A model generated the notes under the pieces. That model had not been told where the DNA came from, made no database searches, and was given only the letters and a program-made list of their open reading frames with translations. From positions 124,001 through 188,000 of the forward strand of contig JBMNVN010000001.1 in NCBI GenBank assembly GCA_050946835.1: DNA of 64,000 nucleotides, given 5' to 3'. The position numbers and the translations under genes are program-made. This DNA comes from UBA1447 sp002329225 (lineage in GTDB: Bacteria > Bacillota > Clostridia > Oscillospirales > Acutalibacteraceae). This document shows positions 1-8,069 of this stretch, piece after piece; within the stretch, counting starts at the first letter, position 1; every line of letters begins with the position of its first letter.

Positions 1-387
1 AATAATGCCGGAATAGCGCTGCACCCGTTCTACGCACTTGCGGGTGAATTTATCCATACCGTACTCTTCAATATCCCGCTTGCACTTGAAACCGAGTTCC
101 TTTTCCACCTCGACTTCCACCCAAAGGCCCTGGGAGTCAAAACCGTTTTGACCGCGGCAGTCATAGCCTCTCAGGGCTTTGTAGCGGATGAAAGTATCCT
201 TTAAGGTTCTGCCCCAGGCGTGGTGAATACCCATAGGGTTATTGGCCGTTATGGGGCCGTCCAAGAACTTGAAGCGGGGCTTATCCTTATTTTTTTCTCT
301 GAGTTTGGCGTAACAATCATTTTCTTCCCAAAAACGCAATATTTCCAATTCCGTTTCGACGAAACTGTTTTTCTCATTTTCTGCCAT
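1..387 (-). CDS. ileS: class I aminoacyl-tRNA synthetase, probably isoleucyl-tRNA synthetase (N-terminal 129 residues, cut by window edge)
   Basis: Only the first 129 codons lie in the window; the 3' end runs off the left edge. The protein begins MAENEKNSFVETELEILRFW and carries a nucleotide-binding start region of the form DGPITANNPMGIHHAWGRT at about residues 42-60, where HHAW sits at the place of the class I HIGH signature, followed by a NGFDSQGLWVEVEVEKELG stretch. As I recall them, these features are typical of an IleRS subtype; the exact amino-acid specificity cannot be proved from this fragment. The ATG at 387 has a GGAGGTT ribosome site 3-9 bases upstream. The gene has its own promoter, and its 5' leader of about 25 bases is too short to hold a T-box. 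Confidence 0.75.
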   Translation of the reverse strand, partial: MAENEKNSFVETELEILRFWEENDCYAKLREKNKDKPRFKFLDGPITANNPMGIHHAWGRTLKDTFIRYKALRGYDCRGQNGFDSQGLWVEVEVEKELGFKCKRDIEEYGMDKFTRKCVERVQRYSGII

Positions 388-418
388 GTTAACCTCCGAT
401 GACTATATATAGTAAACA

Positions 419-446
419 ATTATACACTAACTTGAATGCATTTCAA
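419..446 (-). promoter_or_regulatory. sigma-A promoter of the ileS-like gene
   Basis: On the minus strand, TTGAAA (441-446) and TATAAT (419-424) are separated by 16 bases. The start codon is about 30 bases downstream of the -10, giving a very short leader. Confidence 0.7.
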
Positions 447-506
447 GGTTATTGAACCAAAAAAGCTGTATTTCCCCGCATTTTTGCACAATAAAACCGC
501 CGCACT

Positions 507-2237
507 TTATTCCGCACCCGGAGCAACCCAAAGGGTTTTATAAACGTGGTAAATTACTTTACCGGGCAGGGCGCCTTTCGGCTTTTTAAGGTTTTTAACG
601 GGAGTATAGTCAACGGGCACCAAGGTTGACCCCCGTGCTTTACTGTGATAGGCGGCAATCCGGGCGGCTCGTTCTATAAGTGAATCCTCCACCGGCCTGC
701 CGCCCGCCAGAATAACTACATGGGCGCCGGGGATTTTTTGAGCGTGAAACCACAGATCCGCGGAAGCCGCCGTTTTCATCGTCAGGCGGTCGTTTTGCAG
801 GTTATTACGCCCGACAAGTATTCTGAACCCGTCTTCACAAGGGTATTCATGAGGCGGCAAGGGCTTATCCTGCTTATTCGCCTGTTTTTTAGCCTGCTTT
901 AAAAAGCCGGTTTGAATCAGTTCCCGGCGAATTTCTTCAAGTTCGGCGCGGTTAGCCGCTCTGTCCAGCGCTTCGGCGGCTGACTCCAAATAATTCAATT
1001 CCTGCTCCGCCTCGTCTATAAGTTTATTGAGCATCTGTTCGGCATTTTTTGCCTTGCGGTACTGTTTAAAGTATTTTTGCGAATTTTCCGTCGGTGAAAG
1101 CGCCGGGTCAAGGGATATACGCAAAATATTATTGTCGTCATAGTAGTTTTCAACCTCGCAAAACAGGTCGCCCTTGCTTATTCTGTGCAGGTTTACGCTT
1201 AGCAGCTCGCCTTTAAGACGCAAACTTTCCCTGTTCGCACATTCTTTCAGTTCTTCACTGCGCACATTGAGCTTACGGGCGGCTCTTGCCATAGCGGTTT
1301 GCAGGGTTTTGAATAAATCGGCGGCCAGCTGCCGCATTCTCTCCATATCCGCCCGTTGAGAATAAAAGATGTCCAGCAAGTTTGAAAAACCTGAAACTTT
1401 TTCAAGAGATAAAGCGTTGCCGTACTGGGTAACGGGCATAAAGGAAAAATCTTTGGGCTTTCCGCCCTTTTCCCGCAGTAAAAAGGGTACACCCCCGTTG
1501 TTTTTTAAGATTTTTGCGATATTTTCGATTTCATCCTCAAGTTTTCGGAGTTCTCCGTCTGTTAAGGTGTTTACCTTTACATCATCTTCGGCAACTCGTG
1601 CGGAAATCTCACGGCAGATAAGAGGTGAAAAACCTTGCAGGGAAGAAAGCAAAGCCTCGGATAAGCGCATATTTCCGTTGCCAATCACCTTATTTAATGC
1701 GGTTTTCGGTGATTCAAGCAACAAATCGGCTTTGTCCTGGGATATAGGCGGAGTGAATTCCAAACCCGGTAAAATCTGCCTTAATTCGGATTTTGTAAAG
1801 TCAATTCGCTTTACAGCGTCAACGATAATATTATCCTCATCAATCAGGATTATATTGCTGTGCTGAGCCATAAGTTCAACGCAAAGGCTGAAATTGACCT
1901 TATTACCCACCTCGTTTGTACCTGAAAAGTCCAAATACAGGTATCTGTCCAGTCCACCCTGGCGCATTCCCGTAATTACGGAGCCTTGAAGATGTTTTCG
2001 CAGGAGCATACAGAACATAGGCGGGCTTTTGGGGTTATCCGGCACGTTTTCGGTCAAAAGCAGCCGCGGGGAGTTGGATGAAGCGGATATCAGCAGTTTG
2101 CCGGCGCCCTGCCTTGAACGCAAAATTAGCACCAGCTCATCTTTGGAAGGCTGGTGCACTTTTTCAACCCTGCAACCTGTTACGGTTTCAGACACTTCGT
2201 TTGTCAAAAAATGAAGGAATAATCCGTCCAGGGGCAT
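507..2237 (-). CDS. rqcH: ribosome quality control protein RqcH (NFACT family, Rqc2 homologue)
   Basis: The 576-residue product has the NFACT layout: an N-terminal NFACT-N/Fpg-like domain, a HhH region, a long charged coiled coil (about 290-450) and an NFACT-R domain (about 455-560) with the motif DLWFHAQKIPGAHVV at 494. RqcH binds 60S-like large subunits that hold stalled nascent chains and recruits alanyl-tRNA to add C-terminal Ala tails. Asp97-Arg98, the pair needed for Ala tailing in Bacillus, falls at exactly residues 97-98 here, so the tailing function is probably intact. The ATG is 4 bases after the stop of the Nif3-like gene with a GAGGT site, so the two are probably translated together. 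Older annotations call such proteins fibronectin-binding protein. Confidence 0.93.
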   Translation of the reverse strand: MPLDGLFLHFLTNEVSETVTGCRVEKVHQPSKDELVLILRSRQGAGKLLISASSNSPRLLLTENVPDNPKSPPMFCMLLRKHLQGSVITGMRQGGLDRYLYLDFSGTNEVGNKVNFSLCVELMAQHSNIILIDEDNIIVDAVKRIDFTKSELRQILPGLEFTPPISQDKADLLLESPKTALNKVIGNGNMRLSEALLSSLQGFSPLICREISARVAEDDVKVNTLTDGELRKLEDEIENIAKILKNNGGVPFLLREKGGKPKDFSFMPVTQYGNALSLEKVSGFSNLLDIFYSQRADMERMRQLAADLFKTLQTAMARAARKLNVRSEELKECANRESLRLKGELLSVNLHRISKGDLFCEVENYYDDNNILRISLDPALSPTENSQKYFKQYRKAKNAEQMLNKLIDEAEQELNYLESAAEALDRAANRAELEEIRRELIQTGFLKQAKKQANKQDKPLPPHEYPCEDGFRILVGRNNLQNDRLTMKTAASADLWFHAQKIPGAHVVILAGGRPVEDSLIERAARIAAYHSKARGSTLVPVDYTPVKNLKKPKGALPGKVIYHVYKTLWVAPGAE

Positions 2238-2241
2238 AGTA

Positions 2242-3018
2242 TTACCTCAACAAATCAGGCAGATAGACATCGGTTATCAAATCCTGTTCCAAAACCGATA
2301 CCTCGGCATTTAAAAATTTGGCTTTAAGTTTAGCAGCAAGGGCTTCAACAACGGGATTTTCAGTTTCAAAATGGCCGGCGGCGATGACTGTCATAGACTT
2401 TTCCGCCGCTTCAAGAAAGCGGTGGTAGGTGCATTCCCCCGTAATAAAGGCGTCAATCCCCGCTTCGGCAATTTCTTCCGTCAGACTCCCTCCGTTGCCG
2501 CCGCAAATGGCTACGGTTTCTATCGCCCTGCCCGCATCATAATAGCGAACCTCGGAAAACAGGGTATCTCCGACAAATTCCGCCAGTTCCGCCCCGCTTG
2601 AAAAAGGCAAAAAACCTACACGCACCAAGCCCGAGGGATATTCCGCCGTGGGAAAAGGTTCAACCTTTTTAACGCCGAGGAGCTGAGCCAGCACATCGTT
2701 TACTCCCCCAGGAGCGGCATCTAAAGATGTATGGGCGCAAATAGCGGCAATCCCTGCGGAAGCCAGTTCAAAGGCCATATCTTTGGCGGTAAAGCTCTTT
2801 TTCGCTTCAAATATTACGGGGTGATGGCTGACAATCAAATCCACACCCAGGCGTCTGGCCTGATTCAGGGTTTGGCTTGTAATATCCAGCACCACGCCGA
2901 TATGCTGCACATAACGCTCCGGGTCCCCCACAAGGAAACCGGAATTGTCAAAATCCGCCTGAGTTGCAAAAGGCGCAACGGAGTCCAAGTAGTCATAAAC
3001 ATCTTTAATCCTTACCAT
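2242..3018 (-). CDS. Nif3-like dinuclear metal centre protein (YqfO / GTP cyclohydrolase I type 2 family)
   Basis: 258 residues if started at the ATG at 3018, which has GGGAGG eight bases upstream; the frame stays open to 3051 but the longer start lacks such a site. Family metal-ligand motifs are visible: SHHPVIF, HTSLDAAPGGVND and the C-terminal AAGHFETE. The family forms ring-shaped hexamers with two metals per subunit; its true substrate is unsettled. The gene lies directly after trmK, a pairing common in Firmicutes, and is followed closely by rqcH. This is the short form, without the extra PII-like domain found in Bacillus YqfO. Confidence 0.9.
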   Translation of the reverse strand: MVRIKDVYDYLDSVAPFATQADFDNSGFLVGDPERYVQHIGVVLDITSQTLNQARRLGVDLIVSHHPVIFEAKKSFTAKDMAFELASAGIAAICAHTSLDAAPGGVNDVLAQLLGVKKVEPFPTAEYPSGLVRVGFLPFSSGAELAEFVGDTLFSEVRYYDAGRAIETVAICGGNGGSLTEEIAEAGIDAFITGECTYHRFLEAAEKSMTVIAAGHFETENPVVEALAAKLKAKFLNAEVSVLEQDLITDVYLPDLLR

Positions 3019-3061
3019 GGAACTTTCCTCCCTTACACAGGCGAAACTCAATCAAAAAGAG

Positions 3062-3766
3062 CTATTCGTCCTGCAAAATCTCCGTTATTCCTGCAATTAC
3101 CCCGCTTAAACCTGCCGCCTCCGCTTCATTATTCCCCGTTGCTTTGAGAGCGTGCTCACGGATATTGAGCCTTTTGCGGAGTTTATTCAAATAATGCCTT
3201 GCCGCCTCAGTATTGCATGACGGCAACTCCCCGAGGTATGAATAAACGAAGTCGCCCTTATGTTCATTATCACCGTCAAAAACCGCACACATGGCGATGT
3301 ATGCCCTTTGAGCTTCCGTACAGGCGCTTTCAAACAGGATTTTAAAACCGTACGAACAAAGAAAAGCACGCACCGTTTCAGGCCGGGTCATGGGCTGAAT
3401 TATTAAACGCACCCCGTTGTCCTTAATCCATTCGGTGCGGGCAAGGATATTGACAATCAAATCCCCGCCCATACCCGCCAGAATTATATCCTGAACCTCG
3501 CCCCGTTCAAAGGCGTCCAGCCCGTCCGACAAACGGACTTCCGCCAAACCCTCCGCACAAAAGGGCTCAAGGTTCTTTTTTGCGTTTTCCAGCGGTTTTA
3601 GTCTGACATCCGAGGCTATAACCCGCTTTGCAATGCCCTTTTGAACAAGGTATAAGGGCAAGTATCCGTGGTCTGTACCTATATCCGCCACGGCACTGCC
3701 CCGCCTGACCATATCCGCCAACATTTGCAAACGCGGCGGCAGTTTGACCTGAGAGTAGCTGCTCAT
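3062..3766 (-). CDS. trmK: tRNA (adenine-22-N1)-methyltransferase TrmK
   Basis: 234 residues. The Rossmann SAM-binding loop VADIGTDHGYLPLYL is at 26-40, an acidic ISDVRLKPLENAKKNL-like second strand follows, and ILAGMGGDLIV near residue 95 is the family hallmark. TrmK (COG2384, formerly YqfN) methylates N1 of A22 in certain tRNAs of Gram-positive bacteria. The length matches the family. The C-terminal part is helical and charged, as expected of the coiled-coil domain. It sits between a small DUF1858 gene and the Nif3-like gene, an order often seen in Firmicutes downstream of the sigma factor gene. Confidence 0.92.
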   Translation of the reverse strand: MSSYSQVKLPPRLQMLADMVRRGSAVADIGTDHGYLPLYLVQKGIAKRVIASDVRLKPLENAKKNLEPFCAEGLAEVRLSDGLDAFERGEVQDIILAGMGGDLIVNILARTEWIKDNGVRLIIQPMTRPETVRAFLCSYGFKILFESACTEAQRAYIAMCAVFDGDNEHKGDFVYSYLGELPSCNTEAARHYLNKLRKRLNIREHALKATGNNEAEAAGLSGVIAGITEILQDE

Positions 3767-3787
3767 TTTATCCTTTTTATGAAAGGT

Positions 3788-3991
3788 TTATTTTTGAGCC
3801 AAAAACTCATTGAGTTGCTCAACAAACTCATCGGGGTCAACCCCGTGCACCATACAGGCCTGTTCAATACTCTCGCCCCTTGCGGACGGGCAGCCCAAGC
3901 AATGCATACCCATACTCAAAAATAAAGGTGCAGTATCTCTGCAAGCATCAAGGATATCACCGATATTTGTTTCTTTAGTTACCTGTGTCAT
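3788..3991 (-). CDS. DUF1858 domain protein (small redox/hybrid-cluster-associated type)
   Basis: 67 residues covering one whole DUF1858 domain. The family pattern is visible: an N-terminal stretch on preventing cofactor-type residues (IGDILDACRDTAPLFLSMG), then MHCLGCPSARGESIEQACMVHG, in which His-Cys-x-x-Cys is the conserved core, and a C-terminal helix VDPDEFVEQLNEFLA. The domain is found alone or next to hybrid-cluster and ScdA-type proteins and is thought to be redox related; no specific reaction is known. It has a GGGAG ribosome site and its own likely promoter, and precedes trmK by 21 bases. Confidence 0.85.
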   Translation of the reverse strand: MTQVTKETNIGDILDACRDTAPLFLSMGMHCLGCPSARGESIEQACMVHGVDPDEFVEQLNEFLAQK

Positions 3992-4024
3992 AGAATATTC
4001 TCCCTTTGTAAAAATGTTTTTATA

Positions 4025-4053
4025 ATACTAACACAATGACATAATTTCTTCAA
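4025..4053 (-). promoter_or_regulatory. likely promoter of the DUF1858-trmK-Nif3-rqcH operon
   Basis: TTGAAG (4048-4053) and TAGTAT (4025-4030) on the minus strand with a 17-base spacer. The -35 overlaps the stop codon of the gene upstream. Confidence 0.5.
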
Positions 4054-4613
4054 TCTTTTGTGGTTTTGCGCCGTTTGAGATGATGAAAATGCGGAAGGTT
4101 AAGGCTTTTCCCGGCTTTGCGCAACCTTATTAAATGAATACAAAATATAGACACCGCCGATGTGAAGAGTGCAACCGCTATACCCTCAATTATTTCAGGG
4201 CAGGCAACCTTTCTAATGTAGACATTGTATTCATCTAAAGAAAAGATGTCTTTTTCTTCCGTTTTTAATGAAACAATATTGATAAAATCGGCTTTATTCA
4301 TTCTTTTAACTTCAGAATTCCTGATTCTGAAAAATATTTTTTGACCGCTTTGCAAATCGGTCACATCGTCAATATTTATTTTTTCATTAACATACGGCAG
4401 CAATACAAATTCGCTTATATTTTCTTCCGTTTTTATTCTGGCATATATTCCGTCACCGCCCATACTTGTAACAGGCGACTTTTTTACCGTTGCCGAATAC
4501 AATGTTGTAGTATTCTCCGTTTGGCTATAAATCACAATCATTTTAATTAAATTCACCACTGCCAGTACAAATAAAATGCTGTATATAACCAGAAATATTT
4601 TTATTTTTTTCAT
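4050..4613 (-). CDS. hypothetical two-pass membrane protein, tandem paralogue 1
   Basis: 187 residues, not recognised. Topology looks like one N-terminal membrane segment (about 5-27), an extracytoplasmic domain of about 110 residues, a second membrane segment (about 140-165) and a short basic tail rich in Arg, Lys and His. It is clearly related to the next gene: both share LYSATV, IKTEE.IS, DLQSGQKIFFR / NLHEGQKIYFR and MNKADFINIVSLKTEEKDIF. The layout resembles DUF3592-type proteins, but I cannot confirm that family. It lies in an array of unrecognised genes between two housekeeping regions. Confidence 0.7.
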   Translation of the reverse strand: MKKIKIFLVIYSILFVLAVVNLIKMIVIYSQTENTTTLYSATVKKSPVTSMGGDGIYARIKTEENISEFVLLPYVNEKINIDDVTDLQSGQKIFFRIRNSEVKRMNKADFINIVSLKTEEKDIFSLDEYNVYIRKVACPEIIEGIAVALFTSAVSIFCIHLIRLRKAGKSLNLPHFHHLKRRKTTKD

Positions 4614-4650
4614 ACCATCACCTAATTACATTAGAGTTGATTGGGCGGCA

Positions 4651-5196
4651 TTACTTATAAGCAATATGCCGGAAACGATTTGATGTTTTTCCGCCTTTGC
4701 GCATTATTAAGTAAACACAGAGCAGGGTTATAGATATTAAAAGAAATAATAACGCCAATACTGTAGGTATAACCTTTGCAACACGATAGAAATCTTTCAT
4801 GTTGCCATTGTAATCATCCAAAGTAAAAATGTCTTTTTCTTCTGTTTGTAATGAAACAATATCGATAAAATCGACTTTGTTCATGCTTTTAACTTTAGAG
4901 TTTTCAACCCTAAAATATATTTTTTGACCTTCGTGCAAATTATTGATGTCGAGAAGTCTTATGTTTTTTAAAACAATTAACGGTATAAATAAATTGCTAA
5001 TATATTCTTCGGTTTTTATTTCAGCAGATACATATAGCCCCTCAAAACTTTCAATTTGGACTTTTGCAACTGTTGCCGAATATAGTGTTGTATTATTTTC
5101 GGATTGTTTTTTAAGCCAAGTCACTTGAACTATATTCCCTACTGTTCCTAAGAAAAAAATAATGGAAAATATCAGAGCTATTTTCGCTTTTTTCAT
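4651..5196 (-). CDS. hypothetical two-pass membrane protein, tandem paralogue 2
   Basis: 181 residues. It is a diverged copy of the gene just downstream (4050-4613): N-terminal membrane segment (5-27), the shared LYSATV ... IKTEEYIS ... NLHEGQKIYFRVENSKVKSM ... NKVDFIDIVSLQTEEKDIF core, and a C-terminal membrane segment (about 143-165) followed by a basic tail. The shared part is the putative extracytoplasmic domain, so the duplication kept that domain while the membrane anchors drifted. Start at ATG 5196 with GAGGG upstream. Function unknown. Confidence 0.7.
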   Translation of the reverse strand: MKKAKIALIFSIIFFLGTVGNIVQVTWLKKQSENNTTLYSATVAKVQIESFEGLYVSAEIKTEEYISNLFIPLIVLKNIRLLDINNLHEGQKIYFRVENSKVKSMNKVDFIDIVSLQTEEKDIFTLDDYNGNMKDFYRVAKVIPTVLALLFLLISITLLCVYLIMRKGGKTSNRFRHIAYK

Positions 5197-5351
5197 TGTT
5201 ATACAACCCTCTTATAATGGTTCAATTTGTTGTCGCAAACTGTCTTTTGTATTTTAACCCAAGTCAGATAAATGGAACGGCGTTAATCATAATGATTGCT
5301 TACTGTGTAAAACCGTTTTCCGTTCAGGTAATCAATTGTAAATAACGCCAC

Positions 5352-5897
5352 CTATTTTACAGGTATATTTTCGCCCGAGAAATTAATACTGTAATCTTCC
5401 GGGACCTCATCCAGAACCCACATCCAATAAGTGAATCTTACTTCGTCATTTCCTTCAAATTGTAAATCAAATCTTGCAATGTGAGAATTTAATGAGTCGG
5501 TCGGTTCGGATTTATCTTTTAACGAAGAGATAGAATTGCTGAATACAAAAATATTTTTCCCATTGAACTCAATATAATCCAACCAATAGTTTTTTGTGTG
5601 CTTATTTTTTTTGGAATGCTCAAATTTTTCAGTAAAAACCCGCCAACCTTTGGGGCCGCAATAAAGATATTCCAATTCAATTTGATTTTTATGCTTGCAA
5701 AAGACAAATGCAATCCCTTTATCTTTTATTACTTCAAGCACTTCCTTCCCTTTAAAGGCTTTGTCTTCGTTTGTAGCCTGCAACACGGTATTATAATTTT
5801 CATTAAACAATCCGTAGATATTCACGTACTTATATGTTTGTTCAAATATTACAATTGCTAATAATACTAAAAAAATAAGTGCATTTTTCGGTTTCAT
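5352..5897 (-). CDS. hypothetical membrane-anchored protein
   Basis: 181 residues from the ATG at 5897, which follows AGGAGG with a short gap; the frame is open to 5921. One N-terminal membrane segment or uncleaved signal (about 5-23, NALIFLVLLAIVIFEQ) is followed by a soluble domain rich in aromatic residues, with repeated YLYCGPKGWRVF and FTYWMWVLDE type strands, likely beta-rich. I do not recognise the family. Its neighbours on both sides are also unrecognised membrane proteins, which points to a small lineage-specific array. Confidence 0.6.
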   Translation of the reverse strand: MKPKNALIFLVLLAIVIFEQTYKYVNIYGLFNENYNTVLQATNEDKAFKGKEVLEVIKDKGIAFVFCKHKNQIELEYLYCGPKGWRVFTEKFEHSKKNKHTKNYWLDYIEFNGKNIFVFSNSISSLKDKSEPTDSLNSHIARFDLQFEGNDEVRFTYWMWVLDEVPEDYSINFSGENIPVK

Positions 5898-6077
5898 TTT
5901 CCTCCTGTTAATATAAATCATTCCTTTCTGTCAAAGACAACGACAAAGAATAAAAACGGTCGGAACACATAATTCTAAAATTAATTGCAATCCTCACTTA
6001 CTATTATAATGAATCATCATAATGCGAAGCACACCTATAAGCGTATAAACAAACTCAATTTTTGTGAGTTTTGTTTG

Positions 6078-6896
6078 CTATGGCGACAGTTTTTGTTGCT
6101 TCTCTAACCTTTTCATTTCATCAAAGGAAATCTTAATTTCGCACTTTGGACACTTAAAGCACATCGTTCGGAACTCTAAATCACCGGTAACATAAGAATC
6201 ACCAACCGAAAAATCATATTTTTTTGCTTCGGGTGAATCAGAATTTACAATAACGCTATAGTAAGATGTTTTTAATTTTGTTCCGCATAATGGACAATGG
6301 TGTCTCTTAAAATAAACATAAAAAAGGCTGGCATTCCAAGAGTACTTCATTGAACTTTCACTTTTTATCGCCAGCACCTTTTCTTGAGTAATTGCTCGTC
6401 CAATAAAAGCAATCAAAAAAACGCTCACAACGATAACTGTTATTATCGAATATATTCTTCCTTTTTTCATGAATGTACAATCCTTTTTCATCGGTTTTTT
6501 TCTTTTTAACCGCATGCTGTCCTTTGTTTTTGAGAACCCGTTCCTGATAGATTCCAGAACACTGAGAATATAATCACTTAATTTGTAGAAGCCGGTTTTT
6601 CCTTTCGCTTCTCTTGCGGCTCTTCTGGCCGCCTTCTTTGCATTAATTAATTCCCTCATTCCATAAATGTTTTTACAGTTTGGGCACCAATAATAGAAAG
6701 TTATAAATTTAATGTTGCCATACATATATGGCCCACCCGGCATTGAAAAATCATAGTCTTTAGCTTCGGGGGATTCCGAATGGACAACCTTTTCATGCTT
6801 TTTTCTTTCAAGTGTACTTTGGCAGTTTGGACAGGAATGCTTTCTGAGAAGAAAAATAAGAGTACCATCATGTTCAATTTTACAACCGTGAATCAT
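6078..6896 (-). CDS. duplicated zinc-ribbon membrane protein
   Basis: 272 residues with two related halves. Half one (about 8-82) has Cys22/Cys25 and Cys71/Cys74; half two (about 185-262) has Cys201/Cys204 and Cys249/Cys252. Both carry the same spacer signature, SESPEAKDYDFS in the first and SDSPEAKKYDFS in the second, so they arose by duplication. Each half looks like a CxxC...CxxC zinc site with about 45 residues between pairs. A basic linker (84-140) and one membrane segment (about 148-168) separate them. The second half starts with MKKGRIYSIITVIVVS, which reads like a gene start of its own (codon 143 has AAGGAT about ten bases upstream), so this may be a fusion of two former tandem genes. 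Function unknown. Confidence 0.65.
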   Translation of the reverse strand: MIHGCKIEHDGTLIFLLRKHSCPNCQSTLERKKHEKVVHSESPEAKDYDFSMPGGPYMYGNIKFITFYYWCPNCKNIYGMRELINAKKAARRAAREAKGKTGFYKLSDYILSVLESIRNGFSKTKDSMRLKRKKPMKKDCTFMKKGRIYSIITVIVVSVFLIAFIGRAITQEKVLAIKSESSMKYSWNASLFYVYFKRHHCPLCGTKLKTSYYSVIVNSDSPEAKKYDFSVGDSYVTGDLEFRTMCFKCPKCEIKISFDEMKRLEKQQKLSP

Positions 6897-7047
6897 ATTA
6901 ATCCCTCCATCAAAACGGCGTAAACCGAATAGATAGTTGAAGCTAAATAACCTATCGTATTACGATTAAACTCAACATTAACGGCTTGTTCAGCAATCGA
7001 AAATTGTCTAACACAAACTGACTTGCCGTGTTGTATAAGCAAGCTCA

Positions 7048-7809
7048 CTATACTTTCCGTTTGATTTTAATATCAAACCACTCATCATTTAACTGCGTAT
7101 TTTTAGATATACCGTTATCCTTTTCAATAATGGTATATTGGGACAAATACCCCTCCATATCATGCTTAAAACGATATGTTTCTTGTCGCAGTATCGGTGC
7201 ATTCGGCGAGTTAAAGAACCTATCAATATACACATCCGTTAAGCCCGATTCCGAATATTCAAATTCCTCTTTCGTATAATCAAAAACTCTGCTTTCATAG
7301 GTGTTGTACAAGCAAAAAACATATGAAAGAATTTGATTGCCACGGTAAATACATTCAGATAATGCTTGAATCCCGTTATCGTCAAAAGATATACCTGTTT
7401 CCATATCATTTTGCCGTATTATTATTTCCTTGCATCCAATATTAAGGGGAAAGTTCTCTACCAAAACCAGCATACCAAATTCATCAAACAAATATTTACG
7501 AACAGGTTTGCTTTTGGGAGTTATTCGCTTCAAAATTTTCCCACGATTGGCATTCCCCATTACAATATCAACAATAGGGCTTGGGTTATAAAAGCCTCGT
7601 TGAATTGTTTCTCCGCCAACACCATATTCTTCCTTTATAACTTTGGCACTTGTTTCTTTGTATATCGCTTGATAAGTCATACCGAATTTCATGATTTTAT
7701 CACTATAGCGTTGACATTCAAGGATAAATGGTTGACATTTCGTTATATTTTCTTCAGAACTAAAATATCTAACTGCTTGTTCAAAACTTTCTCCATTTTC
7801 CCTTTCCAA
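7048..7809 (-). CDS. hypothetical protein
   Basis: 253 residues, cytoplasmic by composition, no membrane segment, no motif I recognise. The start is TTG at 7809 with GGGGTG eight bases upstream. The sequence has many aromatic residues and predicted beta strands (EFEYSESGLTDVYIDRFFN, TYRFKHDMEGYLSQYTIIEKD), reminiscent of small immunity-type proteins found near polymorphic toxins, but this is a guess from style only. A fragmentary open frame ends 27 bases upstream. Confidence 0.55.
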   Translation of the reverse strand: MERENGESFEQAVRYFSSEENITKCQPFILECQRYSDKIMKFGMTYQAIYKETSAKVIKEEYGVGGETIQRGFYNPSPIVDIVMGNANRGKILKRITPKSKPVRKYLFDEFGMLVLVENFPLNIGCKEIIIRQNDMETGISFDDNGIQALSECIYRGNQILSYVFCLYNTYESRVFDYTKEEFEYSESGLTDVYIDRFFNSPNAPILRQETYRFKHDMEGYLSQYTIIEKDNGISKNTQLNDEWFDIKIKRKV

Positions 7810-7835
7810 AATATTTCACCCCATTTCGGTGCAAC

Positions 7836-8069
7836 TCAAATAATCAGTTTATAAATCTTTGCAAAAACCCCATTTGCGTAATACCATAAATTGCCAAGCC
7901 TGTCAATACAAAATACGGAAATTCTATAAACATCCGGCAGTCTTTTTTCATATTGAACGGTTGCGTGAATCACTGTTTTGTTATATGATAGCCACAATAA
8001 ATCCTGCGGCGTTTGAGGTGCTAAATTTATGTATAAAAAAATAATCGATTCACATGTCCATTCGGACAA
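7836..8069 (-). pseudogene. possible gene remnant
   Basis: A 77-codon frame whose C-terminal half (VQYEKRLPDVYRISVF, DRLGNLWYYANGVFAKIY) looks protein-like. Its 5' end overlaps the convincing hisK start on the opposite strand, and no good ribosome site is visible, so if real it is the 3' remnant of a truncated gene. It ends just before the unrecognised gene at 7048-7809 on the same strand. Weak; it may be chance. Confidence 0.25.
7961..7989 (+). promoter_or_regulatory. likely promoter of hisK-ispE
   Basis: TTGCGT (7961-7966) and TATGAT (7984-7989) with a 17-base spacer, 40 bases before the hisK start codon. Confidence 0.5.

Noticed and set aside
388..506. T-box riboswitch ahead of the ileS-like gene
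   Set aside because: The promoter lies only about 30 bases from the start codon, so there is no room; no T-box core text was seen.
1369..1866. 165-codon plus-strand frame inside rqcH
   Set aside because: Ser/Phe-rich text typical of an antisense shadow.
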